From positions 1 through 33,708 of the forward strand of contig CAJBVW010000336.1 in the NCBI GenBank assembly GCA_903959175.1: a stretch of DNA of 33,708 bases, written 5' to 3'. The notes beneath the pieces were generated by a model. That model searched no databases and was not told the DNA's origin. It saw only the letters and a list, made by a program, of their open reading frames with translations. How positions within the stretch are numbered: the stretch's first letter is position 1; each line of letters begins with the position of its first letter. This document shows, one piece after another, positions 15,896-27,235 of this stretch. The position numbers and the translations under genes were made by a program. This DNA is from an uncultured Pseudomonadota bacterium. Lineage in GTDB: Bacteria > Myxococcota_A > UBA796 > SXON01.

Positions 15896-16417
15896 ATGTA
15901 CCGCGCATTGCTGATGACCGTGTTCCTCGCCGCCTGCGGTGGGGAAGAGAAGAAGGCCGAGACCCCGCCCGCCCCGGCCCCCGCCGCCCCCGCGCCGGCC
16001 CCCGTCGCGCCCCCCCCCGCGGCGCCCGCCACCAACGCGCAGTCCGGGGCCTACACCCCTGACGCGATGGCCCAGGCCGCCTACGACAAGGCGAAGGCCG
16101 CCGGCGCCGACGCCAAGCCCAACCCGAAGCACGGCGACGCCGCGGCGATCGCCGCCGGCAAGGCCCACTACGAGGGGAAGTGCGTCGTGTGCCACGGCGC
16201 GACCGGCATGGGCGATGGTGTCGCCGGCTCGGCCCTCCCCCAGAAGCCCGCGAACTTCCACTGGAAGGAGCGCTGGGATGCGACCACCGCCGGCACCAAG
16301 CACTGGATCCTGCTCAACGGCGTCCAGGGCACCGGCATGGCCCCCCTCGGCCTGACGGACGACCAGGCGTGGGAAGTCCTCGCCTACGTCGACGCCGAGT
16401 TCGCCAACAAGCAGTAG
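15896..16417 (+). CDS. Monohaem cytochrome c lipoprotein
   Basis: A 173-residue protein: a signal with lipobox Cys14 (MTVFLAAC), a long Ala/Pro linker (about 21-47), and a class I cytochrome c domain (about 75-173) with haem site CVVCH (96-100) and probable axial Met148 in GTGMAPLG. It would be anchored to a membrane and carry single electrons in the periplasm. It lies about 250 bases before the ACIII operon on the same strand and could be its electron acceptor, which is inference from position. GGAG lies six bases before the ATG. A strong terminator follows, so it is a separate transcript. Confidence 0.88.
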   Translation: MYRALLMTVFLAACGGEEKKAETPPAPAPAAPAPAPVAPPPAAPATNAQSGAYTPDAMAQAAYDKAKAAGADAKPNPKHGDAAAIAAGKAHYEGKCVVCHGATGMGDGVAGSALPQKPANFHWKERWDATTAGTKHWILLNGVQGTGMAPLGLTDDQAWEVLAYVDAEFANKQ

Positions 16418-16449
16418 ATCGCGCCGGGCGCCCGCCCGACCGACCCCGC

Positions 16450-16486
16450 ACGGCCGCCGGCACCCCCCGGCGGCCGTCGCCGTTTT
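16450..16486 (+). terminator. Rho-independent terminator after cytochrome c gene
   Basis: ACGGCCGCCGG (16450-16460) pairs perfectly with CCGGCGGCCGT (16467-16477) around CACCCC, followed by CGCCGTTTT. It separates the cytochrome gene from the ACIII operon. Confidence 0.75.
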
Positions 16487-16489
16487 CGG

Positions 16490-16670
16490 GCCCGCGCCGG
16501 ATTCGTCACCGAAGGCCATGAGCCCGAGGTTGATGCACTCTGCCTTTTCGCATGCGGGCGCGATGGAGTGAAGCACAGACCCTTGTTCGCGCTCCAGCGC
16601 TGCATTAGGGTGCGGCCCCCAACGCCCACCCATCACGAGAAGCGTTCCACGCCATCCGGCCGGAGGATGC
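16490..16670 (+). promoter_or_regulatory. Leader region of the ACIII operon
   Basis: This non-coding stretch between the terminator and actA must hold the operon promoter. I see only weak candidates, such as TTGTTC at 16583-16588 with a poor -10 region near 16603. The ribosome site CGGAGG (16661-16666) precedes ATG 16671 by four bases. An ATG at 16667 is out of frame. No clear RegA-type operator can be picked by eye. Confidence 0.35.
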
Positions 16671-17324
16671 ATGCGTCAGTTGCCAGGAGCTTTCCTGGTG
16701 TTCGCGGTGATCAGCGCAGCCGTCGTCGGCTCCGCTGGTTGCGCCACCAACGCCGCGGACAGCGCGGCCGAGGCAGCGTTCACGCGCGGTACCAAGAACC
16801 TGTTGCCGAATGAGCTCTTCGACGACAACCTCGTAACGGCTGTCGGAAAGCCGCTCGAGGAGCCGATCGAACAGCCGATCGTCTTCCCCCACGATCGCCA
16901 CGTGCAGACGCTGGGCATGGAATGCCAGTACTGCCACTCCGGCGCCCGTAAGGGGGTCCACGCGGGCGTCCCGCCGACGCAGCTCTGCATGGGGTGCCAC
17001 AACCTCGTGCCGACCGAAGGCCGCCCCGAGCTCGACAAGCTCAAGGACTACTACGCGAAGGAGGAGCCCATCCCCTGGGTGAAGGTCCACGACCTCCCCG
17101 ACTTCGTGTACTTCAACCACAAGCGCCACGTCACCGGCGGCGTCCAGTGTCAGGAATGCCACGGACAGGTGCAGGAGATGGGGGTCGCGGAACGCGTGGC
17201 CACCCTCGAGATGGGCTGGTGCCTCGACTGCCACGCGCAGCACGACAGCATCGACGAGAACTACGGCACCAAAGCAGAACTTCGGCGCGCTGAGCTGAAG
17301 GACTGCTACACCTGCCACAAGTAG
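16671..17324 (+). CDS. actA: ACIII subunit ActA, pentahaem cytochrome c
   Basis: A 217-residue periplasmic multihaem subunit of alternative complex III, which passes electrons from quinol oxidation toward cytochrome c or an oxidase. Five CxxCH sites occur at 85-89, 106-110, 160-164, 184-188 and 212-216, the number known for ActA. Extra histidines (His74, His77, His150, His153) are placed to be distal ligands. The N-terminus carries a hydrophobic segment ending GSAGC, a lipobox-like Cys24, so it may be lipid-anchored rather than held by an uncleaved helix. It is the first gene of actABCDEF; actB follows 13 bases later. Confidence 0.95.
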   Translation: MRQLPGAFLVFAVISAAVVGSAGCATNAADSAAEAAFTRGTKNLLPNELFDDNLVTAVGKPLEEPIEQPIVFPHDRHVQTLGMECQYCHSGARKGVHAGVPPTQLCMGCHNLVPTEGRPELDKLKDYYAKEEPIPWVKVHDLPDFVYFNHKRHVTGGVQCQECHGQVQEMGVAERVATLEMGWCLDCHAQHDSIDENYGTKAELRRAELKDCYTCHK

Positions 17325-17337
17325 GCGGAGCGGCGAA

Positions 17338-20462
<3,125 letters not shown>

Positions 20463-20463
<1 letters not shown>

Positions 20464-21794
20464 TGAAGGGGCCCACCTACAGTTCGGTCAACCGGGACGT
20501 TCTCGCCCCGCTCTTCACCCCCAACGCGGCCTACATGGGCGCGTTGACGGCGGCGCTCGCTGCCCTCGCCTGGGGCGGGTACTGCTGGGCACAGCAGCTC
20601 GTCCACGGCCTCGGCGTCGCGGGCTACCGTCCGCCGGTGTTCTGGGGCGTCTACATCACGACGTTCGTGTTCTGGGTCGGTATCGGCCACGCCGGGACGC
20701 TGATCTCGGCGGTGCTCTTCCTCACCCGCTCCCGTTGGCGCACCGGCATCTACCGGGCCGCCGAGGCGATGACGATCTTCGCGGTCATGACCGCGGCGCT
20801 CTTCCCCGCCATCCACGTCGGTCGCGCCTGGTACGCGTACTTCCTGTTCCCCTACCCCAACCAGCGCCAGCTGTGGGTGAACTTCAAGTCGCCGCTCATG
20901 TGGGACGTGTTCGCCGTCTCCACCTACTTCACGGTGTCCACCGTCTTCTTCTTCATCGGCCTTGTCCCTGACATGGCGGCGGTGCGGGACTCGACGCGCG
21001 GCTACACCCAGAAGCTGTACGCGGTGATGTGCCTCGGCTGGCGCGGGACCGACCGTCAGTGGCGCCACTACATGGCCGCGTACGGGTTCTTCGCCGCGCT
21101 CGCGACGCCGCTGGTGCTCTCCGTGCACTCCGTCGTCTCCTGGGACTTCGCCATGGCGCAGACCCCCGGTTGGCACTCGACGATCTTCCCGCCGTACTTC
21201 GTCGCCGGCGCGATCTTCTCGGGCTGCGCGATGGTCATCACGCTCATGCTGCCGCTCACGAAGATCTTCAAGCTCGAAGACTACATTCACGTGTGGCACT
21301 TCGAGCACCTCGCGAAGCTCTGCCTCTTCACCGGCGGCATCCTCACCTACGCGTACGGCACCGAGTACTTCATCGCCTGGTACTCGGACAATATCTACGA
21401 GTGGGGCACCTTCGTCGACCGCGTGGTCGGCAACTACTGGTGGGTCTTCGCCACCATGGTGTTCTGCAACTGCCTCGCGCCGCTGCCCTGGTACTTCAAG
21501 AAGGTCCGCACGAGCTACCTGTGGCTGTTCGTCATCAGCATCCTGATCAACGTCGGGATGTGGTTCGAGCGCTACAACATCATCGCCAGCTCGCTCTCGC
21601 ACTCCTTCGACCCGGCCGGCTGGGTCTACTACGTCCCCACCTACATCGAGTGGGGCATCATGCTGGGCTCGTTCGGGTGGTTCTTCACCTGGTTCCTTCT
21701 CTTCGTGAAGATCATGCCCTCCGTGGCGATCGCCGAAGTGAAGGAGATGATGCGCCCGCCGCTCAAGTCTGATGAGGAGGTCGCCGCCAAATGA
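20463..21794 (+). CDS. actC: ACIII subunit ActC, NrfD-like quinol-binding membrane protein
   Basis: A 443-residue integral membrane protein of the NrfD/PsrC family with about ten hydrophobic helices. Family blocks are clear: GIGHAGTLISAVLFL (around His76), PAIHVGRAW (His118) and a C-terminal WGIMLGSFGWFFTWFLLF. ActC contains the quinol site next to ActB and a proposed half-channel for protons. Two ATGs are adjacent; I chose 20463 because GGAGG at 20454-20458 is only one base from 20460. It is translationally coupled to actB, and its own stop overlaps actD in ATGA. Confidence 0.94.
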
Positions 21795-22369
21795 GCGTCT
21801 CTGTTCCCGTCGAGGCCGCCGCTACCGTGGCGCCCATCAAGGCGGTCTACAAGCATCTCGACTGCCTGGTAACGGGCATCGACGGCCTCAAAAGGGCCGG
21901 GTTCCGTGACATCCACGTCATGACCCCCTTCCCTCGTCACGAGGTTGAGGAGCTGATCTACGAAGGTGAGCCCAGCCCCGTGCGCTGGTTCACCCTCATG
22001 GGTGGCCTCTTCGGCGCGACGATGGCGTTCACGATGACGGCGCTGATGTCGGCCAACTGGCCGATGATCATGCCCGGCGGCAAGCCGCTGGTCTCGATCC
22101 CGCCGTTCATCATCATCACCTTCGAGGGCACCATCCTCTGGGCCTCGATGTTCACCTTCGCGGCGTTGCTCCTCCTCTGCCGCCTGCCGGCGCGAGGCCT
22201 CCCCAAGGAGGTCGAGGACCCCCGCTTCAGCAACGACCACTTCGGCATCGTCGTCGAGCGGGTCGGAGCCCACAACGCGGCCCAGATCAAGTCCATCCTT
22301 GCCCATTCGGGCGCGATCGAAGTGACGGGTGGCGGCGAGGATGCCGCCCACGGAGCCCACCATGGCTGA
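21791..22369 (+). CDS. actD: ACIII subunit ActD (DUF3341 family)
   Basis: A 192-residue membrane subunit with a soluble N-terminal domain (about 15-65), two transmembrane helices (WFTLMGGLFGATMAFTMTAL and the ILWASMFTFAALLLLC segment), and a short C-terminal domain (DDPRF-type loop, NDHFGIVV). This matches DUF3341/ActD, a structural subunit packing against ActC and ActF. GAGGAGG lies nine bases before the start, inside the actC end. The C-terminus ends in a His-rich stretch (AAHGAHHG). It overlaps actC by four bases and actE by eight. Confidence 0.92.
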   Translation: MSVSVPVEAAATVAPIKAVYKHLDCLVTGIDGLKRAGFRDIHVMTPFPRHEVEELIYEGEPSPVRWFTLMGGLFGATMAFTMTALMSANWPMIMPGGKPLVSIPPFIIITFEGTILWASMFTFAALLLLCRLPARGLPKEVEDPRFSNDHFGIVVERVGAHNAAQIKSILAHSGAIEVTGGGEDAAHGAHHG

Positions 22370-22991
22370 TCCCCGCAAGCGCAGCCGCCTCCTCGTGGGG
22401 TTCGGCTTGTTGGCCGCCGGTGTCGCCTGGGCCAGCCCCTGGGACATCGACATGGTCGACTCGTACGCCTTCAAGGCGTACGAGTGGAAGATGCGCCCGT
22501 TCCCCGTCGCCTCCGTGCAGCAGGATCCGGTCGGCGGGAAGGTCCCCGGCGCGTACCAGACGGCCTACGTGGCCGCCGTCGACCGCACCGCGGGCGCCGA
22601 CGCGCTGGTGAACCCCTACCCTGCCGACGAAGCCTCGATCGCCGAGGGCAAGAACCTCATGCAGGTGACCTGCGCCCCCTGCCACGGCATCGACGGCAAG
22701 GGCGGCGGTCCCGTCACCCACAACGACCCCGCGAAGGACATCCGGCGCTTCCCGCTCCCGGCTCCCCTCCTCTCGGGTCCCGGCGCCGTCTCGGCCGTCC
22801 GCAGCGACGGCTACCTCTACGCCACGATCCGGAACGGCGGCGCCCTCATGCCCGCCTACGGCATCAGCCTGACCGACCACGAGCGGTGGTCCATCGTGTC
22901 GTACATCCGTACGCTCGAAGGGGCGCAGTTCGCGCCGCCCGCCCCCGCCCCGACCGACACCCAGCCCACCACCGGGGGGACCGCGGGATGA
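22362..22991 (+). CDS. actE: ACIII subunit ActE, monohaem cytochrome c
   Basis: A 209-residue cytochrome with a signal segment (RLLVGFGLLAAGVAWAS) and one haem c site CAPCH (104-108); Met163 in GGALMPAYG is the likely sixth ligand. The early block MVDSYAFKAYEWKMRP is typical of ActE. It takes electrons from ActA and offers them to the acceptor. The signal has no lipobox cysteine, so it appears to be a signal-peptidase I substrate or membrane-anchored by the helix. ATG 22362 has GGAG six bases upstream; an in-frame ATG at 22329 lies inside actD and is rejected. The C-terminus is a Pro/Thr tail. Confidence 0.92.
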   Translation: MADPRKRSRLLVGFGLLAAGVAWASPWDIDMVDSYAFKAYEWKMRPFPVASVQQDPVGGKVPGAYQTAYVAAVDRTAGADALVNPYPADEASIAEGKNLMQVTCAPCHGIDGKGGGPVTHNDPAKDIRRFPLPAPLLSGPGAVSAVRSDGYLYATIRNGGALMPAYGISLTDHERWSIVSYIRTLEGAQFAPPAPAPTDTQPTTGGTAG

Positions 22992-24334
22992 GCAACAACA
23001 TCGATCTCATCGCGCTCGCGCGCACCGTCGTCGGCAACGGCCCCGACGTCGCGCGGACCATCCAGTCCACCCCGCGCGAGGTCCCCTCCTCCGTCAAGAC
23101 CTACACCGGCATCGGCCTGGTGGTCGGCCTCGGCGCGCTGGTCGCGGGCCTCACGATGCAGTCGGATCGCACGCTCGGCGTGGTCCTGACCTGCCTCGTG
23201 TACTTCATCGGCGTCTCGCAGGGCGGCGTCATGTTCGCCGTCGCGCAGACCGCCACGCTCGGCCGTTGGGGCCGTCCGTTCAAGCGCATCGCCGAGTCGT
23301 TCGCGGTGATGTTGCCGATCCTCTACCTGCTCTGGATCGTGTTCCTGCTCGCGGGCGGGCTCCACATCTACGCGTGGACCCACGAGACGATGCACAACCA
23401 CAAGGCGATCTGGCTGCAGCCGGGCTTCTTCGTGGCGCGCCAGGTCGTGGCCCTGGGCATCCTGTTCCTCCTTAGCCTCACGTTCGTGCGCAACAGCCTC
23501 CGTCCGGACCTCGGCGTCGCCGCCGAGAAGCTCGGCAGCCGCGCCCCGGCGTGGTGGGGCCGCATCACCGTGGGCTGGAAGGGCGAGAAGGCCGAGATCG
23601 AGGACGCCTACCAGCGCAACATCAAGCTGGCCCCGATCATGGTCGTGTCGTACGCCATCATCTTCACGATGTTCGCCGTCGACGCCGTGATGAGCCTCGA
23701 GCCCCACTGGTACTCGAACATGTTCCCGGGCTGGATCTTCGTCTCCAGCTTCTGGGTGTCGCTGTCCTGGATCTGCATGTTCGCCGTGTTCGGCGGCAAG
23801 TGGATGCAGATCGACCACCTCACCGGCCGGTCGAACTTCCACGACCTCGGCAAGATGATGTTCGCGCTCAGCATCTTCTGGACGTACAACCTGTACGCCC
23901 AGATCCTGCCGATCTGGTACGGCAACATGCCCGAAGAGACCGGCTACCTGATGCTCCGCATGTACACGGACACCTGGGGCCCCCTCGCCAAGGTCGTGCT
24001 CGCGCTCTGCTTCCTCATCCCCTTCACCGTGCTGCTCTCCCGCGGCATCAAGAAGCTCCCCCGCTCCCTCGCGGGCGTGGCGATGGTCATCTCCACGGGC
24101 GTGTTCCTCGAGCGCTTCCTGCTGGTGATGCCGACGGTGTGGAAGGAAGACTCCCTGCCCATCGGCCCGGTCGAGATCGGCATCTTCATCGGCTTCGTGA
24201 GCCTCTTCGTCCGCGTCGTGACGACGTTCCTCGCGCAGGTCCCGCCGGTCCCCATCTCGGATCCGTTCATGAATCCGAACCCGTCCGACGTGCACGTGCA
24301 CCCGGCCGGCGACCACGGCCACGCGCACGCATGA
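22988..24334 (+). CDS. actF: ACIII subunit ActF, NrfD-like membrane protein
   Basis: A 448-residue, ten-helix membrane protein homologous to ActC. Blocks such as YFIGVSQGGVMFAVAQ, YAWTHETMHNHKAIWL and the DAVMSLEPHWYSNMFPGW stretch are characteristic of ActF. It has no cofactor site and is thought to serve structure and proton translocation. ATG 22988 overlaps the actE stop (ATGA) with GGG just upstream. The last twelve residues (VHVHPAGDHGHAHA region) are rich in His. The stop overlaps the cupin gene in ATGA, showing that transcription and translation continue past the canonical end of the operon. Confidence 0.94.
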   Translation: MSNNIDLIALARTVVGNGPDVARTIQSTPREVPSSVKTYTGIGLVVGLGALVAGLTMQSDRTLGVVLTCLVYFIGVSQGGVMFAVAQTATLGRWGRPFKRIAESFAVMLPILYLLWIVFLLAGGLHIYAWTHETMHNHKAIWLQPGFFVARQVVALGILFLLSLTFVRNSLRPDLGVAAEKLGSRAPAWWGRITVGWKGEKAEIEDAYQRNIKLAPIMVVSYAIIFTMFAVDAVMSLEPHWYSNMFPGWIFVSSFWVSLSWICMFAVFGGKWMQIDHLTGRSNFHDLGKMMFALSIFWTYNLYAQILPIWYGNMPEETGYLMLRMYTDTWGPLAKVVLALCFLIPFTVLLSRGIKKLPRSLAGVAMVISTGVFLERFLLVMPTVWKEDSLPIGPVEIGIFIGFVSLFVRVVTTFLAQVPPVPISDPFMNPNPSDVHVHPAGDHGHAHA

Positions 24335-24792
24335 CCAGAGAAGAGCTCCTCGCGCAGGCTGCGGTCATCGCCGCCTTCCTGCGCGACCTGGACGCCACCG
24401 AGCCCGCGGTCGCCGAGAAGGCGCTCCGCGGGTTTCGCGTCTCAGGCTTTGAAGAAGCGCTCCGTGCCGCCCACGCCGAAGGCTGGGCGACGCCCAAGGA
24501 GGCCGGCGGCGTCCGCTTCGGCCGCATCGCCCGCGCCGACGCCGCCCTCTCCGGGTTCAGCCTGGACGTGGTGGAGATGTCGGCCGCGGCCCCGGGCGCG
24601 CACACCCACCCTCGCGGCGAGTTCGACCTCTCCTTCGTCCTGGACGGCCAGCCCCGCTTCGACGGTCGCGCGCCGGGCTGGGTCGTGTACCCGCCGGGCA
24701 GCCGCCATGTGCCGACGGTGACCGGAGGCCGGATGCTGATCGCGTACTTCCTACCGGGCGGCGAGATCGCCTTCGAACCACAACGGGCGTAG
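24331..24792 (+). CDS. DUF4863-type cupin (hydroxylaminobenzoate lyase/mutase-like)
   Basis: A 153-residue protein with a helical N-terminal part (1-50) and a small cupin barrel. The run from GFSLDVVEMS through HTHPRGEFDLSFVLDG and GWVVYPPGSRHVPTVTGG to LPGGEIAFEP closely matches, from memory, the DUF4863 family that includes 4-hydroxylaminobenzoate lyase (PnbB). His91, His93, Glu97 and His126 are placed as the cupin metal ligands. A role in nitroaromatic breakdown is not supported by any neighbour. The ATGA overlap with actF instead ties it to ACIII expression, perhaps as a quinone-analogue or redox-related accessory; that is speculation. Confidence 0.75.
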   Translation: MTREELLAQAAVIAAFLRDLDATEPAVAEKALRGFRVSGFEEALRAAHAEGWATPKEAGGVRFGRIARADAALSGFSLDVVEMSAAAPGAHTHPRGEFDLSFVLDGQPRFDGRAPGWVVYPPGSRHVPTVTGGRMLIAYFLPGGEIAFEPQRA

Positions 24793-24807
24793 GCACACTT
24801 CCCGCGG

Positions 24808-24833
24808 GAGGCGTGGTGATTAGCCCACGCCTC
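24808..24833 (+). promoter_or_regulatory. Hairpin directly before the peroxiredoxin ribosome site
   Basis: GAGGCGTGG (24808-24816) pairs perfectly with CCACGCCTC (24825-24833) across an 8-base loop, four bases before GAGG (24838-24841). No T-tract follows. It could end the ACIII transcript, protect or process the mRNA, or control peroxiredoxin translation. Confidence 0.45.
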
Positions 24834-24847
24834 ACCCGAGGCAGATC

Positions 24848-25483
24848 GTGTCCACCATCCCCCGCATCGGCGACCCCGCCCCCGACTTCACCGCGAACAG
24901 CACCCAGGGCCCCCTCACCTTCTCCGAGTGGCAGAACGGGAAGTGGGTGGTGTTCTTCTCGCACCCGGCCGACTTCACGCCGGTCTGCACGACGGAGCTC
25001 GCGGAGTTCTCCCGGCGCGCCCCGGCCTTCGAGGCGCTCAACACCCGCCTCCTCGGCCTCTCCATCGACTCGGTGCACTCCCACCTCGCGTGGCTTGAGT
25101 CCATCGAGTCGAAGATGGGGATCGAAGTCCCCTTCCCCATGCTCGCGGACATCGACACGAAGGTCGCCCAGGCCTACGGGATGATCCACCCGGGGGAGAG
25201 CTCCACCGTCACGGTGCGCGCCGTCTTCGTGATCGACCCGAGCCGCACCGTCCGCGCGCTCATCTACTACCCGCTCTCCAACGGCCGGAACATCGACGAG
25301 ATCCTACGCCTCGTCGAGAGCCTGCAGACCGCCGCCGCGAACGGCATCGCCACCCCGGCGAACTGGCGCCCCGGTGACAAGGTGATCGTTCCGCCCACCA
25401 CCACCGTCGCCGCCCGCAAGGCGCGCCTCGCGGACGCCACGCTCGAGCACGTCGCGCCGTACATGGCCCTGAAGTCGGTCTGA
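24848..25483 (+). CDS. 1-Cys peroxiredoxin (Prx6/AhpC-TSA family)
   Basis: A 211-residue thiol peroxidase that reduces hydrogen peroxide and organic peroxides. The active site is PADFTPVCTTE with peroxidatic Cys47, Thr44 and Arg124. Cys47 is the only cysteine in the protein, so it is of the 1-Cys type and needs an outside thiol for recycling. The long C-terminal arm with LQTAAANGIATPANW and GDKVIVPP fits the Prx6 subfamily. GTG 24848 has GAGG six bases upstream. It is cytoplasmic, with no signal. Placement after the respiratory complex suggests defence against respiratory peroxide. Confidence 0.93.
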   Translation: MSTIPRIGDPAPDFTANSTQGPLTFSEWQNGKWVVFFSHPADFTPVCTTELAEFSRRAPAFEALNTRLLGLSIDSVHSHLAWLESIESKMGIEVPFPMLADIDTKVAQAYGMIHPGESSTVTVRAVFVIDPSRTVRALIYYPLSNGRNIDEILRLVESLQTAAANGIATPANWRPGDKVIVPPTTTVAARKARLADATLEHVAPYMALKSV

Positions 25484-25491
25484 GCGACAGC

Positions 25492-25517
25492 GGGGTGGGC
25501 AGCCGACGGCCCGCCCC
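25492..25517. terminator. Hairpin between convergent genes
   Basis: GGGGTGGGC (25492-25500) pairs with GCCCGCCCC (25509-25517) with one T-G wobble and an 8-base loop, between the peroxiredoxin stop and the stop of the DUF4388-like gene. No T-run follows. Confidence 0.35.
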
Positions 25518-25522
25518 CTCCC

Positions 25523-27226
25523 CTACCGCGGGATGTTCCGCGCCCGGCCGAGCCCCTCGCGGGCCTCGGCGCTCCCGGGCGTGAGCTCCAGCGCCTTGAG
25601 GTAGCAGTCGAGCGCCTCGCGGGAAGCGGCCTTCATGATGGCCATCTCTCCCTTCTTCGTGAGCATGTCGGCGCTCTGCTCGATCTTGCTCTTCTCGATG
25701 ATCGAGGCGCGGTACTCCCGCCGCCGCGCGTCGGTCGAGAGCTTCTCGAACGTGTCGTCCAACGCCGCGTTGATCTCCTGGAGCACCGGCAGGTGCTCGG
25801 CGCCGTAGGTCTCGGTGAGCGAGAGCGGCCACTCGGCCTTGATGCGCTTGTGGTGGGCCTCCACGTCGGCCGTGGTGCAGATCCAGTGCAGCTCGAGCCG
25901 CTCGAAGAGCGTCTTCGCCCGCGTGCTCGCGCGCCGCGCGGCGAGGTCGCCCAGGAAGCGCTCGCGCTCCCGCACGCCCGACGACTCCGCGCTCATCGAG
26001 AGCAGGTTCAGGTCGTACAGGCACCACAGCGCCGCGGCGGTCTGGGAGCGGGAGAGGCTGGAGACCGAGAAGATCTCGCGCAGCCGGTAGGGCGTGCGCT
26101 GGATGATCTGGATGAACTGCTGCTCGTCCGCCGAGAGCTTCATCTCGTCGAAGGTGCGCTCCACCCCGGGGATGACCGTCACGTACGAGTCCAGCCACGG
26201 CCGTAGGAGCGCCGCGAGCTCCTGCGCGGGCATGCCGCGCGTGTGGGCCAACAGCGCGCGGTACAGGATCGAGGCCACGCGCAGCGGCGGGGTCAGGAAG
26301 CGCTCGGGGAGCTCGCCGAGCAGGTGGAAGCTCCAGGTGCCCTCGCGCTCACGCAGCGCGCGCTGGAGCACGAAGTCCGTCTGCTTCTGGAGCATGAGGA
26401 CGAGCTGCGGGAAGGTACAGACGCCCATCTCGATGAGCGCCTCGCCCTGGCGGCTCCCGGCGGCCTCCATGCGCTGAAGCGACTCCGCGAGCTGCTCCGT
26501 CGTCAACGAGCCGGCGCGGTACAGGAGCATGCCGAGCACCTCGGTCTCCTCGACCGGCTCGGTACGCCACGCGACGGGGCCGCCCTTCGACCAGAAGCCC
26601 CACCGCACGCGTCCGTCGGGCCGGCGCAGGGTGAGCAGGCCCGTCTGCTTCTCGACGGCCAGCGCCATCAGCGCGTCGCGCAGGGAGCGATCCGAGAGGT
26701 CTCCCGAGAGGCTGGGCTCGACGAGGTCCACGTCGGGGATGCGCAGGCCCCGGACCCGCTCCGGGGCCGCGGCGGGCTCGACGGCTGCGGACCCGTCCGA
26801 CGGCCCACGCGCCTCGAGCTCGCGCACGCGGGCCTTGAGCCGGGCGACCTCCTCCGGCGCGGCGGCCACCACCGGCGCCACGGCCGGGGCCGCGCTGGGC
26901 TCGACGAGGCGTCCCGTGGCGAGGAGCCACTGCCGGACCTCGTCGGCGACCGCGAGGAGCTGCTGGATCGCGGCGGTCGCGGCGGCGGGGGTCTCGACGA
27001 TGCGGAGGGCCACTCCCCCGTCCGGCAACCGCGCCACCACCTGCCCCACGAGCGGACCGACGCGGCCGACCAGGGGGAGGAGGAGGTCGACCTTGAGCTC
27101 GGGCGCGGGCTCGTCGTCGAGCGACTCCGCGGGGAGGACGAGCGCCTGGACCCCGAGCGTCGAGGGGTACTCGTTCAGGAAGGTGGCGAGATCGGCGTAG
27201 CGACGGGTGGCGTGGCGAAGGGCCAT
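25523..27226 (-). CDS. DUF4388-like protein with degenerate J-like and TPR-like C-terminus
   Basis: A 567-residue cytoplasmic protein. Residues about 20-78 look PilZ-like (LKVDLLLPLVGRVGPLVGQVV). A Pro/Ala and charged linker (105-165) may be coiled near 125-140. Residues about 172-400 fit DUF4388: LSGDLSDRSLRDALMALA, then TGLLTLRRPDGRVRWGFW. Residues 437-507 resemble a DnaJ domain (FERLELHW to LSTDARRREYRASI), but the HPD motif needed to stimulate DnaK is missing. The last 45 residues look like one TPR. Family members occur in delta-proteobacterial signalling and gliding contexts. It starts nine bases after the epmB stop, so it is probably in that operon. Confidence 0.7.
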   Translation of the reverse strand: MALRHATRRYADLATFLNEYPSTLGVQALVLPAESLDDEPAPELKVDLLLPLVGRVGPLVGQVVARLPDGGVALRIVETPAAATAAIQQLLAVADEVRQWLLATGRLVEPSAAPAVAPVVAAAPEEVARLKARVRELEARGPSDGSAAVEPAAAPERVRGLRIPDVDLVEPSLSGDLSDRSLRDALMALAVEKQTGLLTLRRPDGRVRWGFWSKGGPVAWRTEPVEETEVLGMLLYRAGSLTTEQLAESLQRMEAAGSRQGEALIEMGVCTFPQLVLMLQKQTDFVLQRALREREGTWSFHLLGELPERFLTPPLRVASILYRALLAHTRGMPAQELAALLRPWLDSYVTVIPGVERTFDEMKLSADEQQFIQIIQRTPYRLREIFSVSSLSRSQTAAALWCLYDLNLLSMSAESSGVRERERFLGDLAARRASTRAKTLFERLELHWICTTADVEAHHKRIKAEWPLSLTETYGAEHLPVLQEINAALDDTFEKLSTDARRREYRASIIEKSKIEQSADMLTKKGEMAIMKAASREALDCYLKALELTPGSAEAREGLGRARNIPR

Positions 27227-27235
27227 GCCGCGATT

